Below, piece by piece: positions 32,086-43,158 of a stretch of DNA of 64,000 nt. The stretch is taken from contig NC_134546.1 of assembly GCF_050624435.1 (NCBI RefSeq), positions 12,609,001 through 12,673,000 of the forward strand, read 5' to 3'. The stretch is from Tenrec ecaudatus. Lineage: Eukaryota; Chordata; Mammalia; Afrosoricida; Tenrecidae. A program made the translations under genes and the position numbers. The notes beneath the pieces were generated by a model. The model was not told the origin of the DNA. It did no database searches and saw only the letters and a program-made list of their open reading frames with translations. Every line of letters starts with the position of its first letter. The first letter of the stretch is position 1.

Positions 32086-32169
32086 TTAAGAGGGTTGTCC
32101 GATACCGGGAGAAGACCCCAGTCCCTGATGCACTGAAGGGTAAATGCCCGGGAGGTCTAGGACCTACAT

Positions 32170-32371
32170 AAGCCTCCCCGATGGCGCTGGGTGAAACGCT
32201 GAGCTGCTCACTGGCAAGTCGAAGACCTAACCCACAGCTGCTCCCTGGGAGAAAAGATTTGGTGCTATGAACGCATCAAGATTGTAACCTTGGAAACCGT
32301 ATGGGACAGTCCCACTCCATCCTAGAATGTTGCTAGGAGCAGAAATCAGCTCAACCATAAACCAACAACAT
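32170..32371 (+). mobile_element. AfroSINE, near full length
   Basis: Head 'agcctccccgatggcgctgg', 'aaacgctgagctgctcactg', 'gaagacctaacccacagctg', 'tccctgggagaaaagatttg', 'aaaccgtatgggacagtccc' and tail 'ctaggagcagaaatcagctc'. Confidence 0.85.
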
Positions 32372-32490
32372 GATTTGCTAAAGGTTTCTTGGTCCACTTT
32401 GCATCCTACAACTCCATAGAAAGTACAAAAAACACCATGGACTTCCTCCTTCTGAGGGACTCTTGTCTATAAAATAAGCTTCTACAAGTG

Positions 32491-32598
32491 AACAATGTAT
32501 CTGCTTTAAACAATGTAACTGCTTTAAACAATGTATCTGCTTTAAACAATGTATCTGCTTTAAACAATGTATCTGCTTTAAACAATGTATTTGCTATT
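32491..32598 (+). repeat. 18-bp x 6 minisatellite
   Basis: Six head-to-tail units of AACAATGTATCTGCTTTA. Units 1, 3, 4 and 5 are identical. Unit 2 has one change (GTAACTG). Unit 6 diverges at its end (GTATTTGCTATT). The unit length is a multiple of three and reads without a stop in one frame, but no start, signal or flanking open frame supports translation. Confidence 0.95.
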
Positions 32599-33040
32599 CA
32601 GTGTCTGTCCCCTACCACCTCCCTATCCCCAGACCAACATCAAATGAACCCCCTTTGAAGATCCTAAGGACGCCATGTAAATACAGATGGCCAGCAGACG
32701 CCAGCACCGCCGTCCGGGGGTCTCCGCCCAGCGCGGAAACGCACCAGCAAAGGTGCAGGTGTGAAGCGGCGTGGTGGGTGGAGGAGGAGCTCACGTGATT
32801 TTGATAGTCACATCGGAGCGGTAGAGGAGGGTTTATTTTGTTTCCTGCCTACAGCTAGCGGGCTGTCAATTATAATGGGAGCAAAATGTTTACTAATACT
32901 TAACGAAAATGAAGCACCACCCAGAACACAAACATCGCTTCACTGCACTGCAAAACTCTTTATTGGACGCCTGTTGTGTGTCGCTGAAGGCCCCCCGCGG
33001 GGTGGTGCATAAACAGCTCTGACGACTAGCTAAAAGGTGG
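32599..33040. other. Unique DNA with a small CpG-rich patch
   Basis: 'cagcaccgccgtccgggggt' plus 'ctccgcccagcgcggaaacg' (32,700-32,745) and 'ggccccccgcggggtggtgc' (32,989-33,009) are dense in CpG, but the patch is far shorter than a CpG island. A 12-bp palindrome (ccccccgcgggg-like) lies at about 32,992. Confidence 0.45.
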
Positions 33041-33044
33041 GCAC

Positions 33045-33205
33045 TTGGCACCCACCTAGCAATGCCACGGAAGAGAGGCCTGGAAATTTGCTTCTGTAAA
33101 GATGACAGTCCCAAACCACCCCATGAAGCAGCTCTATTCTGTAACACACTGGGTTTCCAGGTGTCCAAAGCAACTGGATGGTGGCAGTGGACTACTGGGA
33201 GGAGC
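33045..33205 (+). mobile_element. AfroSINE ('ggcctggaaatttgcttctg' subtype)
   Basis: 'gaagagaggcctggaaattt', 'gcttctgtaaagatgacagt', 'ctctattctgtaacacactg' and 'caactggatggtggcagtgg' match an AfroSINE 3' two-thirds. The head is poorly preserved. Confidence 0.7.
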
Positions 33206-33344
33206 TGAGAAGAGACTGCAGCGAAGAAGACAAGAAGCCCCGTAAATTTAATGCCCCAGCAGGACAGCAAGAAGGAAGGACAATCAAAGCAGGGGACACT
33301 TTCACTTCGATGAACCATAACCGGATGCCCAAGCCACGGATTCC

Positions 33345-33512
33345 ATTCTCAGGGTGACCCTCTGGAACAGAAGCGAAGGACCCCACAGCGTTTCTGTGAT
33401 CCTGGCACAAGCAGCCTGCCACCTCTTTGTCCCACCGAGTTGCCGATGGGTTCGAACCAACGACCTTGCAGTTAACATGGAAGTGCTTTCACCACGGAGC
33501 CCCTAGAGCTTC
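33345..33512 (-). mobile_element. AfroSINE, antisense
   Basis: 'cacctctttgtcccaccgag' carries the middle, 'gatgggttcgaaccaacgac' contains an intact B-box complement, and 'gctttcaccacggagcccct' is the head complement. It lies 140 bp from the sense copy at 33,045-33,205. Confidence 0.85.
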
Positions 33513-33829
33513 TTCTAAGGATCCTTACGGGAGCCATTTTGTGTTCTCCCCTAAATAGCATCATCTATTTTCTGAGGGTCAGAGCAGGAAACCTTTTCCA
33601 CTTCTTGCTTTTGTTTTGCTCATTGTTTATTTATTTATCATTTAAATGAAAGACAAGTGTCTACTTTCCAGCGCCATTATATCTTGCTCCCAGTGCTCAT
33701 CTGGCAGGGGTGTTTTCCATTAGCAGGATCGTTCAGGAGGCTAAAGAAGGGAATACCTAGGACTAAGCGGCAGTGAGAGCCCCTTCACCACCACCCCCAC
33801 CCCCCTCAGCCAGACAATGTGTCTTGCAT

Positions 33830-34010
33830 TTCTCTAGTGTAAATAAAATGATGATTCAAAGAATGGTGCCCATTAATGAGTATCTGATTTTGAATAAAAG
33901 AAAATCCATGCTGGGAAGTTGATGAGCTTGATTTTGCTGAATTGCTTCTGGCAGCAACTCATATTTATTGGTCTTTTCCCTCCGACAATTGTCACCAGAA
34001 GTCTGCGGCT
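33830..34010. promoter_or_regulatory. Candidate conserved noncoding block
   Basis: Repeat-free and AT-rich: 'gtaaataaaatgatgattca', 'tgcccattaatgagtatctg', 'gatgagcttgattttgctga', 'ctcatatttattggtctttt' and 'cgacaattgtcaccagaag'. Enhancer-like texture only. Confidence 0.3.
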
Positions 34011-34027
34011 CTGTCTTGCTGCTGAGT

Positions 34028-34050
34028 GGAGAGAGAGAGAGAGAGAGAGG
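34028..34050 (+). repeat. (GA)n microsatellite
   Basis: About eleven GA units immediately downstream of the AT-rich candidate block. Confidence 0.9.
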
Positions 34051-34233
34051 ACTTGCAGGCTGATTTCAGTTCCCTGTAACTGGAGGTGACATCTGAAATT
34101 TCAAAGTCATTGAAAAGGTAGGCGATTATTAAAATGGAATGTGTCTCTGTTTCCTGATTGTGACCCCTCAGTCTTGCAACTGGCTGCCAAACCGATGCCA
34201 ATGCTGCAGGGTGGGCCTCTTCCAGCGTGGGGC

Positions 34234-34261
34234 GGGGGGGGGGGGGGGGAACGTAGGGGGG
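34234..34261 (+). repeat. Long G-homopolymer with second G run
   Basis: Sixteen consecutive G (34,234-34,249), then 'aacgta', then six G. Potential G-quadruplex, and a likely place for base-count errors in the assembly. Confidence 0.9.
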
Positions 34262-36050
34262 ACTTTGGATCGTGTTGCCCGCAGACTTGTTCTCCTTTCC
34301 TAATTGTTTTCAACAGTAGACATGCTGGAAATGTGAAAACACAAGGAGAGAGAGATGCAAGCTTACTAGTGACCATGCGGTGCTTACCATGAAGAGCGGG
34401 GAGGAATGGGTTGAGGATGGGGACAGAGAGGGAGAGGGAAGACAAGAAAGAAAGGACACAATTCCTCAGAGATCACACTTAAAAACAAATGGTGCGAAAG
34501 GATGGTCCCCCAGGAAAAGCAAAAGAGCCCTTTCTGGGCACAGACATCACACACACGAGCTATGCATTTGAAAGTAGGAGCAATTTGCTTCTGCGTAACC
34601 ACTGCGGTAACATGCCAGCTTCCAACTTGCCAGTCTACTGTGCAGGGTTGGATGCCAGTGCTTGGACCAGGAGGCTCTGGGAATGCTGGTGTAGCAGGTG
34701 CTCCGGAGAGCAAGAATCAGTGTCGTGGAGAAAAGAGAATTATTGGAGATAAGTGAGAGGAGTTCAGCCCAGGAGACTTGGTCCGCAGGACACAGAGCAG
34801 GGTACCTTTTAAAAGAGGGGTTGGTGACCAAAAACCAGTGTATATGAAGCGACAGTTAGAATTTAAAGAGCAGTTCTGTGACTTGTTTGCTGCCTGAAGT
34901 CCTTTCCTTCTACGGAGGCCTCTGTGTTCCCATGTACACACTGGGACTGCTAAATCACCGGAGCAGATGTCGTACCAGGGGTGGGAAATTTGCACTTACT
35001 AGTTCCAAGGCTCTCTCCAAGAGATAGTGTCAGAATTCTACCCTTTGGTATTTCATCGGCAGACAATTTACATGTTTAAATTAGGGCAGACTCGATAAGA
35101 GGACACATTGTGCGACATGCAGGTGTGTCTGTAGGGACAAAATGACAGAATTCATGTCCCAAGCTTCCTATCTTTATGGCTATGTTCTATTCCTGGGTAC
35201 CAACCATTGGATGATGGATGTATGTGCTTTATATTCCAGACCCATCATCCATCCCCTCCTCTCGCCCCCACAAAGCAACATAGACTTTTAAATTACTAAG
35301 TTAACACCCCTTCTACAGAATTAGGCCAGGTATACACAGAGTGGTATCCTTCACTGAGCTTAAATTCATACAGGACATAAGGGGTCATAAGGACCCCATG
35401 CTTAGAAATTGGGAGTCCCCGTCATTTCTTCTTCATGTTTCAGGATTGGTTGCCCTTGTCACACACAAAGGCCACTGGTCCGAACCCCAGGGAGCCTCTT
35501 CAGCAGCCCTGAGGAGACTGGAGTCCCCCCTCTGCCACACTCGGGTGGTGGCCTGCTGTGTGTGGAAACCCCAAGAAGAAAGCATCTTCCTGGAGGCTCC
35601 CTGGGGAACCAGACACACTACAAAAGCCACCCCTCTGTGAAATTGGACCCATCGCCGGCCGGGGCGGGGGGTCCTGGCGGCAGTTGCATGTGCTTATAGA
35701 TGTCAGAAATCACTTGCAGAACTTGAAAAATCAATGAGCTCAAAATCACCCCTCAGGTTTCGTCTTCCTTGTGTGTTTACCCCACTTCCTCCTCAGCTTC
35801 TGCTTCTGCAAAAGGGAGCGTGCAAACTGCTGTGAGGACGCGCCTGCAAAGAACGCTTGTTCCTTAGCGAGCCAGGGGGTCTGCTTGCTCACATCCCCCA
35901 CCCACCCCCAATTTGAAAGCGGGCAGATTTTTGCCTTCTTAAATAAATGTATACCAACCAACCAAAGAACAAGTGAAGAACGGCTCTAAGGTGAATTGGC
36001 CCATGAGACATCCATCTTAGGAGTGCTTCAGTGAGCTTCACTGCAGAGAG
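34262..36050. other. Unique DNA
   Basis: About 1.8 kb without a repeat I recognise. Several 60-109 codon frames overlap on both strands and none resembles a known protein. Confidence 0.4.
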
Positions 36051-36053
36051 AGA

Positions 36054-36114
36054 GGAAGGAAGGAAGGAAGGAAGGAAGGAAGGAAGGAAGGAAGGAAGGA
36101 AGGAAGGAAGGAAG
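36054..36114 (+). repeat. (GGAA)n microsatellite, about 15 units
   Basis: An uninterrupted tetranucleotide array of about 61 bases. GGAA arrays can be bound by ETS-family factors, but nothing else suggests that here. Confidence 0.97.
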
Positions 36115-36326
36115 TGAACATTCTAGAAGGATCCTCTGAAAAAGAAACTAGGCTAGCCAGAGAGAAGACCGCCTGTGTCTCTTCAGATCCCACCCCAGCT
36201 CTTGATGATCAGGAGAACTCCCGGCAATGCAGAGCTTGACACGTGTTTTCAGAAAGCTATGCAAAGTTGGCGTCCTATTATTTTTTAAGAGTATTGAGGC
36301 ATATTGTAATGCAAGTTCACAGCCAG

Positions 36327-36880
36327 TGTGGTAGCTATTTAATCGTTTGTCAATTGGAGAGGATTCAGAGTGAAGGGGTGGAGTCTAGCCTGTCAATCAA
36401 CTCATAGCCAATGAGGCCTCTGTGAGGGCATGGCCTTCTTCTGAGGATTCTGGGAATTCTGGTATTCCTTCTTGGAGGGGGGAGACACCTCTCTCTCTCT
36501 CTCTGCTCACTCCATGAGATGCTCTCTACTGACAAGACACATGGGGCTATGCTGATGGCAGTGAGAGCCCTGGTCCTGGAGGAGCCACGTGGAGACCCAT
36601 GACATTGCTGAGGGGATTCCACCATCACTGGATCCACAAGCCTAGTTACCCACTGGCCTGTGATCTTCCTGCACTCGGCACCACTGCATGTGTTGCCTGA
36701 GTCTGAAGAGGACTTTATAAATTGGTATTAGACATATGGGCTAATATTGGACGTATGGGCTTGATCTGGACTGGGCTGGGCTGTTTTCTCAATAGTCAAT
36801 GGCTCTTGTATATAAAGCTCTTTCTGACACACACACGAGGGTCTATGAATTTGTTTCTCTCGTCTACCCAGACTCGCACA
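36327..36880 (+). mobile_element. LTR-like interspersed element, copy 2
   Basis: A roughly 550-bp element starting TGTGG and ending near 'cagactcgcaca'. It is collinear with copy 1 (949-1,432) and carries an extra block of about 80 bp (36,410-36,500) absent from copy 1. That block includes 'gaggattctgggaattctgg' and a CT tract. TATA-like 'ctcttgtatataaagctc' lies near the 3' end, and the terminus reads 'gaatttgtttctctcgtcta'. Probably a solo LTR of an ERV-type family, noncoding. Confidence 0.65.
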
Positions 36881-37480
36881 GAAGAAACTTTGGAAAACAC
36901 GAGAAGGAGCTGTAGCTCTGCTCTCTGAGATGGGGTGCGCTTCTCTCACGCTGGAAAGGCCTCCTACACGGCCATGGTGAGGTGAGGGCGGGGGGTTAGT
37001 TTCCCCCGGGCTGGATAAGACTCAAGAGCTGGAGGAACGCGCTGATGGACCAGCCAACCCTCCTCAGATCAGGGGTTTTCCTTTCTGTGCATGTTTTCTT
37101 CTAGAGAGAAATATGTCTTCCCTGAGCTCCAGTTCTTACACCCTGCAAGTTGTCTGGACCCTTCAGAAAAACCAGTTGCTTTGGGGTCAACTCTGCCTCT
37201 GGCAACCCCGCATTCAGAGGAGACCCACACTGTGTACAGTTTTCAACAGCTCATTTTGGCGGCAAGGGCAAAGGGAGAATAGATTGCCTGGCCTTTCTTC
37301 CAAGGCACCTGAGTGCACTTGAACCTCTAATCCTTTGGTTAGCAGCTAAGCAGGGCAAGTGTTGGTGCCACCCATGGCTCCTCTGACCTTTATCAGTCAC
37401 TTTGGTTGTCCTAGAAGTGGGGAAAAGATTTCTAATCTTCTGAGTTTTTGTTTTCTTCTTCTGGAACTCTTTCTCTAGAC
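36881..37480. other. Unique DNA
   Basis: No recognised repeat. Short open frames overlap on both strands. Confidence 0.4.
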
Positions 37481-37498
37481 TCTTTTTTTTTTTTTTTC
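37481..37498 (+). repeat. Poly-T run
   Basis: About 17 T within 'agactctttttt...ttcacaag'. It lacks a recognisable retroelement body on either side. Confidence 0.8.
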
Positions 37499-39071
37499 AC
37501 AAGAGAAAAGCTTGTAGTTAGTTCAGGGATCGTTTGCTGGCCCTTAGGAGCGTTTTCCAGTCCAGTCTGTTGGGGCACCACGCCCTGGCCCCAAAGTCCA
37601 CTTTCAGCATTCCCTGGGGACCTTGCCACTCCATTCCCTTGCTGTTCTGCTGCACTCCCCCAGTGATTTGCCTCGGTGTGGTGGGATCAGGTCAGGTGCA
37701 ATTCCCACACTGTGTCTCCGGTGCTGTCCCCTGTATCGCCCTTAGTCACTGAGGGGCATCATGTCTCATAGTAGGGCCAGCCATGTCTCTAGACTCTTAA
37801 CTTTCTATTCTGTGATACAAGCCTCTTACCGTGGAAAGAAGACTGTGGCAAAAAGAGCCCTGAGCTGAGAAGCCATGGTGCCGTGTGGCCCAGCACAGGG
37901 TTTGACTTGGGTCAGTTGCCTCCCTTCTCTGAGGTTGGTGAGAACAAAGGAAGATTGAAGTCCATCTTCTCACGTGGGGATGGAAGGAAAGACCCATTAG
38001 ACTCACTTGGGGGACTTATCTTTTTTTTTTTTAACTAAAAGGATAGCCAACAAAATATCCTAATTGCCTCTGTGAACAACTTTCTCCTTTGCCATGAGAC
38101 TGGAATAACTAAATGGTATCCAGCTACCATTGCTGAATTGGTGGATCAGAAATCCCACAGGGAAATTCTGATTACAAGATGGAAATGAAGAACAGAATGC
38201 CAGATTCTCGTGAACTTTCTGGAGTCATACTGGCTGGGTGAACTTCTGAAACCATTACCTTAAGAGGATTTTAAAACTTATAGTCAGAAAGTCTTCTTTA
38301 AACCAATCGCTTAGCTTCACTAATAAACAATGTCTGCCTTGAGCCATTGAGCTCTTTTGTGATCTGTCTATGAACGAGTGACAACAGCAAATTGAAAGAT
38401 TAGACAAGACAAGAAGCTTAGGGGGAGTGAGTTCTTATTGATGGGGGAGGAACAATTTGGAAGAGACCAGAGCATGAAGAATGTAATGAAGGTCACTGAA
38501 TTGTACATGTAGAAAGTCCTGAATTGGTGTAGGTTCTGGGTGTACTCTCAACAGCAACAGAAAGTTTTAAAAATATATATATGAGGACAGCAAGATCTAC
38601 AAACATTCTCCCAAATCAAGCCCTCTGTGACTCATCACAATGGGTAGGAAGGAGTGGAGACTGGAGGCAGAAGCAGGTGGGAACCTGGGTAGATAGACCA
38701 CAGCTCCAGGGAGGAGGCTCTGACTCACTTGTGTTTCTCTTGCGCAAACACGTCACCCAGGTAACCCTCAGCGCCAGCCACCTGAGAGATTACCTGAGAG
38801 AAGGCACAGAGCGGAGATGCTGCTGTGAATCAATTATTTGGGAAAAGAGCCAGCTCTTACTCAGAGTTCTGTTGCTGTGCTGTGTCTTGCTGAGAGGCAT
38901 TTGCCGCCTGGGAAGGAGTGAGTCTTTCTCCCTCTGCTCCCGGTGTTAATGTCTCTCAGGACAAAGCACTTCTTGACTGGTTGTTGACCTTTCCAGAAGG
39001 AAAGGGAAAAACATCTCTGGAGTCATCTCATCTTTTATCATTTCCACGTGCACTTTTAAATGAACAAATTC

Positions 39072-39072
<1 letters not shown>
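37499..39072. other. Unique DNA with MIR-like and L1-end-like scraps
   Basis: A MIR-like scrap is at about 37,830-37,945 ('gacttgggtcagttgcctcc' plus 'cttctctgaggttgg'). An old L1 3'-end-like stretch is at 38,430-38,580 ('aaggtcactgaattgtacat' plus 'gtagaaag'), ending in an AT-rich tail. Confidence 0.4.

Positions 39073-39125
<53 letters not shown>
39073..39125 (+). repeat. (TG)n microsatellite, about 26 units
   Basis: An uninterrupted TG/GT array of about 53 bases. Capable of Z-DNA in principle, and a polymorphic-length candidate. Confidence 0.97.
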
Positions 39126-39128
<3 letters not shown>

Positions 39129-39626
39129 GTAGTCCAGGTGAGAGTTTTTGGAGAAAATTAGTTTTCAATCCAACAATTTGTTTTGGGACATTGTTTGCCA
39201 CCCCCTAGGTGTAACGGCCTCCTTCCCTCTTCCTCCCGGGATTCTCCGTTTCCATTCATCCATCTGTCCTGCCCCTTCTTGCCGTATGTGCTTTGGAGAA
39301 AGTGCTGTCTTTTACCTCTCACCTGGGTGATCGCTTTGAGAAGTATAGTCCTTTCTGGTGTTGTTATGCATTCCATTGGTCTTTATAACGTGGGGGGGAA
39401 AGTTGACCCCAGAAGCAGGTTCAGTTCCAGACTTGATGGGTCTCTAAGGTCTGCTGCATTCTTTTAAACTATCCATTATTTTTTTTCTTTTTCAACTTGT
39501 TTGACAGAACCTAGGTTTGGGGGCCTTTCCCTTGCACCCCTGATCCAAACCCTCTATGATGTTACTGACCAGATAACATATAAGTTGCAATATAATCAGG
39601 CATTGACTGCGTCTTTGACTATGTTA
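39126..39626. other. Unique DNA
   Basis: No recognised element. Confidence 0.4.
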
Positions 39627-39824
39627 GGAGTCCTGGTGGTTTAGTAGTTACGTGTTGGACTGCTAACTGCCAGGTCAGCAGTTTGAAACCTCCAGGGCCT
39701 CCTCGGGAGAAAGCCGGGCTTTCTATTCCCGTACGGAGTTGCCATCCTGCAATCCCACAGGGGCAGTTCTACCCTGTCCTAGAGGATTGTTATGAGTCGG
39801 TATCCGCTAGAGGCAGTGAATTTG
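39627..39824 (+). mobile_element. AfroSINE, full length and well preserved
   Basis: Head 'ggagtcctggtggtttagta', 'ggactgctaactgccaggtc', B-box region 'agcagtttgaaacctccagg', 'ctcgggagaaagccgggctt', 'caggggcagttctaccctgt' and tail 'gagtcggtatccgctagagg'. The best reference copy in this window for the family's full order. Confidence 0.92.
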
Positions 39825-40589
39825 TCTCCCTTATTTTTAACTGCATTATTTTGGGTTCCAGTTATAGAAGACGAAGTCAGCTTGCATTTAGCATTTAATG
39901 TTATATTTAAAAATAAGAAATACTTTCTGATCTTGAGTGACTGGTCACTTTCATTAAAATGGACCTGAGTTGCACACCTGAACCTTTCAGAGACTGCTAC
40001 CAAGAGAGACAGAAAACTTTCCAAATGTGCACAACTCACGGGGTTAGATACAAGAAAGGATGATGGGAAATAGTACTGCAAGGGAGGACTCTTGGCTGAT
40101 ACGGACATTTACACTTTCTTCTCTGAGAAAGGAGCGTTCTTGTTCTTTGGCCTCAGCGCTGAGCAACTGGGTGCTGCATGACTACTTGGGGATACTTATG
40201 CCCTAAATATTTGACTCTAGCTAAGAGATCCCCATTACAGTACATCCACAGTACGGGGGCAGAAATGATTGTACAGGTTTAGACTTCAATTATGAGGGAA
40301 GTCTCAGACTGAGGTCAGCCCCACCAAAGTCTAGATATTGAGACAACATGAGTGAGTTCAGTGAGTAACAATGAATTAATGCCATGGTTGTGAATTCTAC
40401 AGACCATAAACGTGGAAAGTAGAATTAGCTAACCCTTTATTACACAATAGGATCAGATAATAAAAAGGGGGTGTGGGAGAGCTGTTATAAACTTGTCCCT
40501 AGATGATTGGTGCTCAAATCCCATTTCTATCCCCGTGTGAACCTGAGCAGGTTACCTATAATTTTCAACATTCAAAAGAGCAGCCATTC
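39825..40589. other. Unique DNA
   Basis: No recognised repeat apart from a weak MIR-like patch at 40,530-40,575 ('gtgtgaacctgagcaggtta'). Confidence 0.35.
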
Positions 40590-40670
40590 CAAAGCCCAGT
40601 GGAGTAAAATTGTCCTCTGGCACCCACGGGCTCACTAGGAGTCGGTGTTGACCGGATGGCAACTGTCTGA
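40590..40670 (+). mobile_element. AfroSINE tail fragment
   Basis: 'attccaaagcccagtggagt', 'cacccacgggctcactagga' and 'gtcggtgttgaccggatggc' match the SINE 3' end. The 5' part is missing. Confidence 0.65.
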
Positions 40671-42204
40671 AATGACAATCAGCTTAATTCAAAGAATGCT
40701 GGAAATTTCCAGGCATTCCGAGGGGAGCACAGTTCCCAACTTGTGTTTCCCTCTGCAAACTGCAACTCATCCATGGCATGCTAAAGCCAAACACATGTAT
40801 GTTGTAGGAGTTCTGCTTGGCTGTGGGAGAGACCTTCCTGGACTGTCAGATGAGTATGAACTGGCCCCTGACTCTGTGACAGTCTGTGCGTTGCAGCAAC
40901 AGAGATCAAATTACATTTTTATCACTTCATTTTACAGGGTGGGGGTCAATGTGGACCCAAAATAGAAGATGGCGTGGAAGCCCATGGCTCACTGTTTTGA
41001 CCACAATAGGAAATCCAGCCACGTGACCAAGAATTCCTCTCTGTTCTTGCACGAGTCTGTGTTTCCTAACGATCTTCTTTATGGATCGGCTTCCCATGTT
41101 TTGTTTTAGATTTTATTTTCCTTAGAAAAGGCATCCCATCGCAGAGTTTCTCGACATGTCTTAGATGATTGAATCTCGTGCTCATAAATAAGCTACCCAA
41201 GTTACATCCATGTTTATCTGGACTTGAGGCACTGGTTGACTTCATAGACTTGACTTGCACAGAAATGACGAAGAAACCTACCCCATGTATTCAGATAGAT
41301 GCTTTTCCCACTGTAGAGTTCCGTTACAACAAGATGATGGGGAGAATGCCGACTTCCATCCCATCCCACTTGGCATAGACCTTTGCTAATAATGGGTTTA
41401 CATTCATTACATTGGGCTTGAGGAATCTGTAAATCGGAATCTTACCTGAACAGCTACCACCACATCTCTTCACCCTTAAGAAGGCAGATAAATCAAAGGA
41501 GGCAAAAGGCAGTTCAACATGGGACACAAGTGGATTTCAGAGAGCAAACAGACCCCAATTGTTTCCTAGTCTCTTCTAACCCAATCTATACCTTCAGGTT
41601 CTAGGAAATGAATCAGTGCTGTTAGAATTAACACATGGACCCATTTTAATACTTCCCATGGCCATTTCTCACCAGATAACATGAGGCTGCTTTTTGTTTC
41701 TGCTCAACTCAGCCAGGAAATGGGTTTTTAATATCCTGCTCTGACTTTGTGTGTGTGTGCTCACGTGTGCATGCATTCAAATAAACTGACAAAAAACATG
41801 AATTGGTCACACTAATTTTGGCCTGTCTCTATGAATAAGGGGATCAGGTCTGTGCCATGAGCAGTTGGTGGATCACGCTGGGCGGGGTGGCACATTCCTC
41901 CCGATCATGCCACGCTCCTTCAAGGTGATTGGGCAACCCCACAGCCATTAGAAGCCACTTCTCTGAACCAACAAGCATTGATTGGAAAGAGTCATTCTGA
42001 TCTGATGTCTATAAATGCTTAAAGTCTATCATCTGCTAGTTTGCAACAATGAGTCAGCCCTGCCCACGGAAAGTACATCACAATGACTTGTTCGGCAAAC
42101 GATTTTCATCTAGTAAGTCTGGGATTGAGTCCATAAATGTACACTTTTAATAAGTACTGTGAATGCTTTTGGTGCAGAGGGTTCTTGAACACGTGTGTGG
42201 GACC
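40671..42204. other. Unique DNA
   Basis: No recognised interspersed repeat over about 1.5 kb. A short alternating tract lies at 41,747-41,772 ('gtgtgtgtgctcacgtgtgc'). Confidence 0.4.
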
Positions 42205-42400
42205 ATGGGCCAGCACTGTGGTTCTGAACTCGAGCAAGTCCCAGTACTAGCTGATGGACTTCGCAAACCCATCTAACTAGATCTAAACCATCCATGTTTC
42301 ATATCGAATAGGTCTGGGCTAGGACCCCGAAAGTTGCATTTCTAACAAGTTTCCAGGTGATGTTGCTGCTGCTTCTGTTATTAACTGGGACCAAAGGCCA
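42205..42400. mobile_element. MER5-like (hAT-Charlie) remnant
   Basis: 'tgtggttctgaactcgagca', 'aataggtctgggctaggacc', 'gttgcatttctaacaagttt' and 'ccaggtgatgttgctgctgc' follow the MER5A order ('ggttctcaaacttgagcgag...ggtctggggtggggcc...gcatttctaacaagttcccaggtgatgctgatgctgc'). Confidence 0.7.
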
Positions 42401-42708
42401 AGCAAAATCCAGATGCAGTTTTACAGAAGGCTACTTCACCTAAAAACTGTTGCTTAAAAATGGAAAGGTGCTCCCTGAGAAAGGAAGAAAGGGCAGTGTC
42501 GATTTACTGAGGATTTTGTGCCTAGTCCAATGAAAAAAATGTTTGTTTTATCTTGATAACTTTTTATGTTGCTTACATCTCTCACAGTCAGAAAGTTATG
42601 GTGGAGCTAATTCTGCACCTCTTCATTAAGTCCAGGCCCACAGTCTTGCTGCCGGCCATTGTTGTCAAGCATCTGTGGGGGTTCTGGGGGCCGCCGGTGA
42701 GTGGTAGG

Positions 42709-42905
42709 GTTGGCAGATTTAACAACAACAACAAAATTCAGGACACCCAGCTATATTTGAATCTCAGGTCAACAGTACATTTTTTTAAGTATAACTATGT
42801 CACAAATATTGCATGGGGCATGCTTATACTTAAATATTATGCACTTTTAAAATCTGAAATTTGAATTTAACTGAGCATCCTAAGTTTTATCTGGCAAGTT
42901 TAGGG
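42709..42905. mobile_element. Foldback (palindromic) MITE-like element
   Basis: The two halves are inverted copies. The left outer arm 'ggttggcagattta' pairs with the right 'ttttatctggcaag'. Left 'aattcaggacacccagctat' pairs with right 'taactgagcatcctaagttt'. Left 'tttaagtataactatgtcac' pairs with right 'catgcttatacttaaa'. An ACA-rich patch (AACAACAACAAC) lies in the left arm. The whole 195 bp could fold into one long hairpin. It matches my memory of an ancient mammalian palindromic DNA element, but I cannot name the family with certainty. Confidence 0.75.
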
Positions 42906-43158
42906 GGTGGGCCACTTCTCAGAACCTGGATATGCCTGTCGACACCAGCTCCAGTTTTTATGAAGTATGGCTTTCCCTTACTCCTGAACTGATGGCTCAT
43001 TGTGAATGTCTAAGCATGCAGAGTAGAGCCCAATGTCCCTTCCCTCTGTCACTTGAACCTTCTGCACCCCAGAGTGGAGGAAACAGTCATCCATGGAATC
43101 CTAGTCTCCCAAGAGTCTGTCCATCCCCAGGATTAACAGGAAGTCCTATTAATCCTGC
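42906..43158. other. Unique spacer
   Basis: No recognised element. A 134-codon frame (42,932-43,336) has no domain and crosses the palindrome. Confidence 0.35.

Noticed and set aside
32491..32598. CRISPR-like repeat array
   Set aside because: The 18-bp units abut with no spacers and the DNA is mammalian. It is a minisatellite.
32690..33010. CpG island promoter
   Set aside because: Only two short CpG-dense patches of about 50 and 20 bases. The average over 300 bp is too low, and no initiator, transcript or first-exon signal is seen.
32893..33318. 141-codon minus-strand frame with several hydrophobic runs
   Set aside because: It spans an AfroSINE on the opposite strand (33,045-33,205). The peptide reflects SINE sequence plus flanks rather than a membrane protein.
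36831..36880. TATA box promoter ('tgtatataaag') for a downstream gene
   Set aside because: It lies near the 3' end of the LTR-like element and recurs at the same place in copy 1. No downstream gene is identifiable.
38918..39208. 96-codon frame encoding a Cys-Val repeat
   Set aside because: The repeat is a translation of the (TG)n microsatellite at 39,073-39,125.
39672..39690. tRNA gene suggested by the B-box-like 'agtttgaaacc'
   Set aside because: It is the tRNA-derived head of an AfroSINE. No cloverleaf or anticodon arm can be built from the surrounding sequence.
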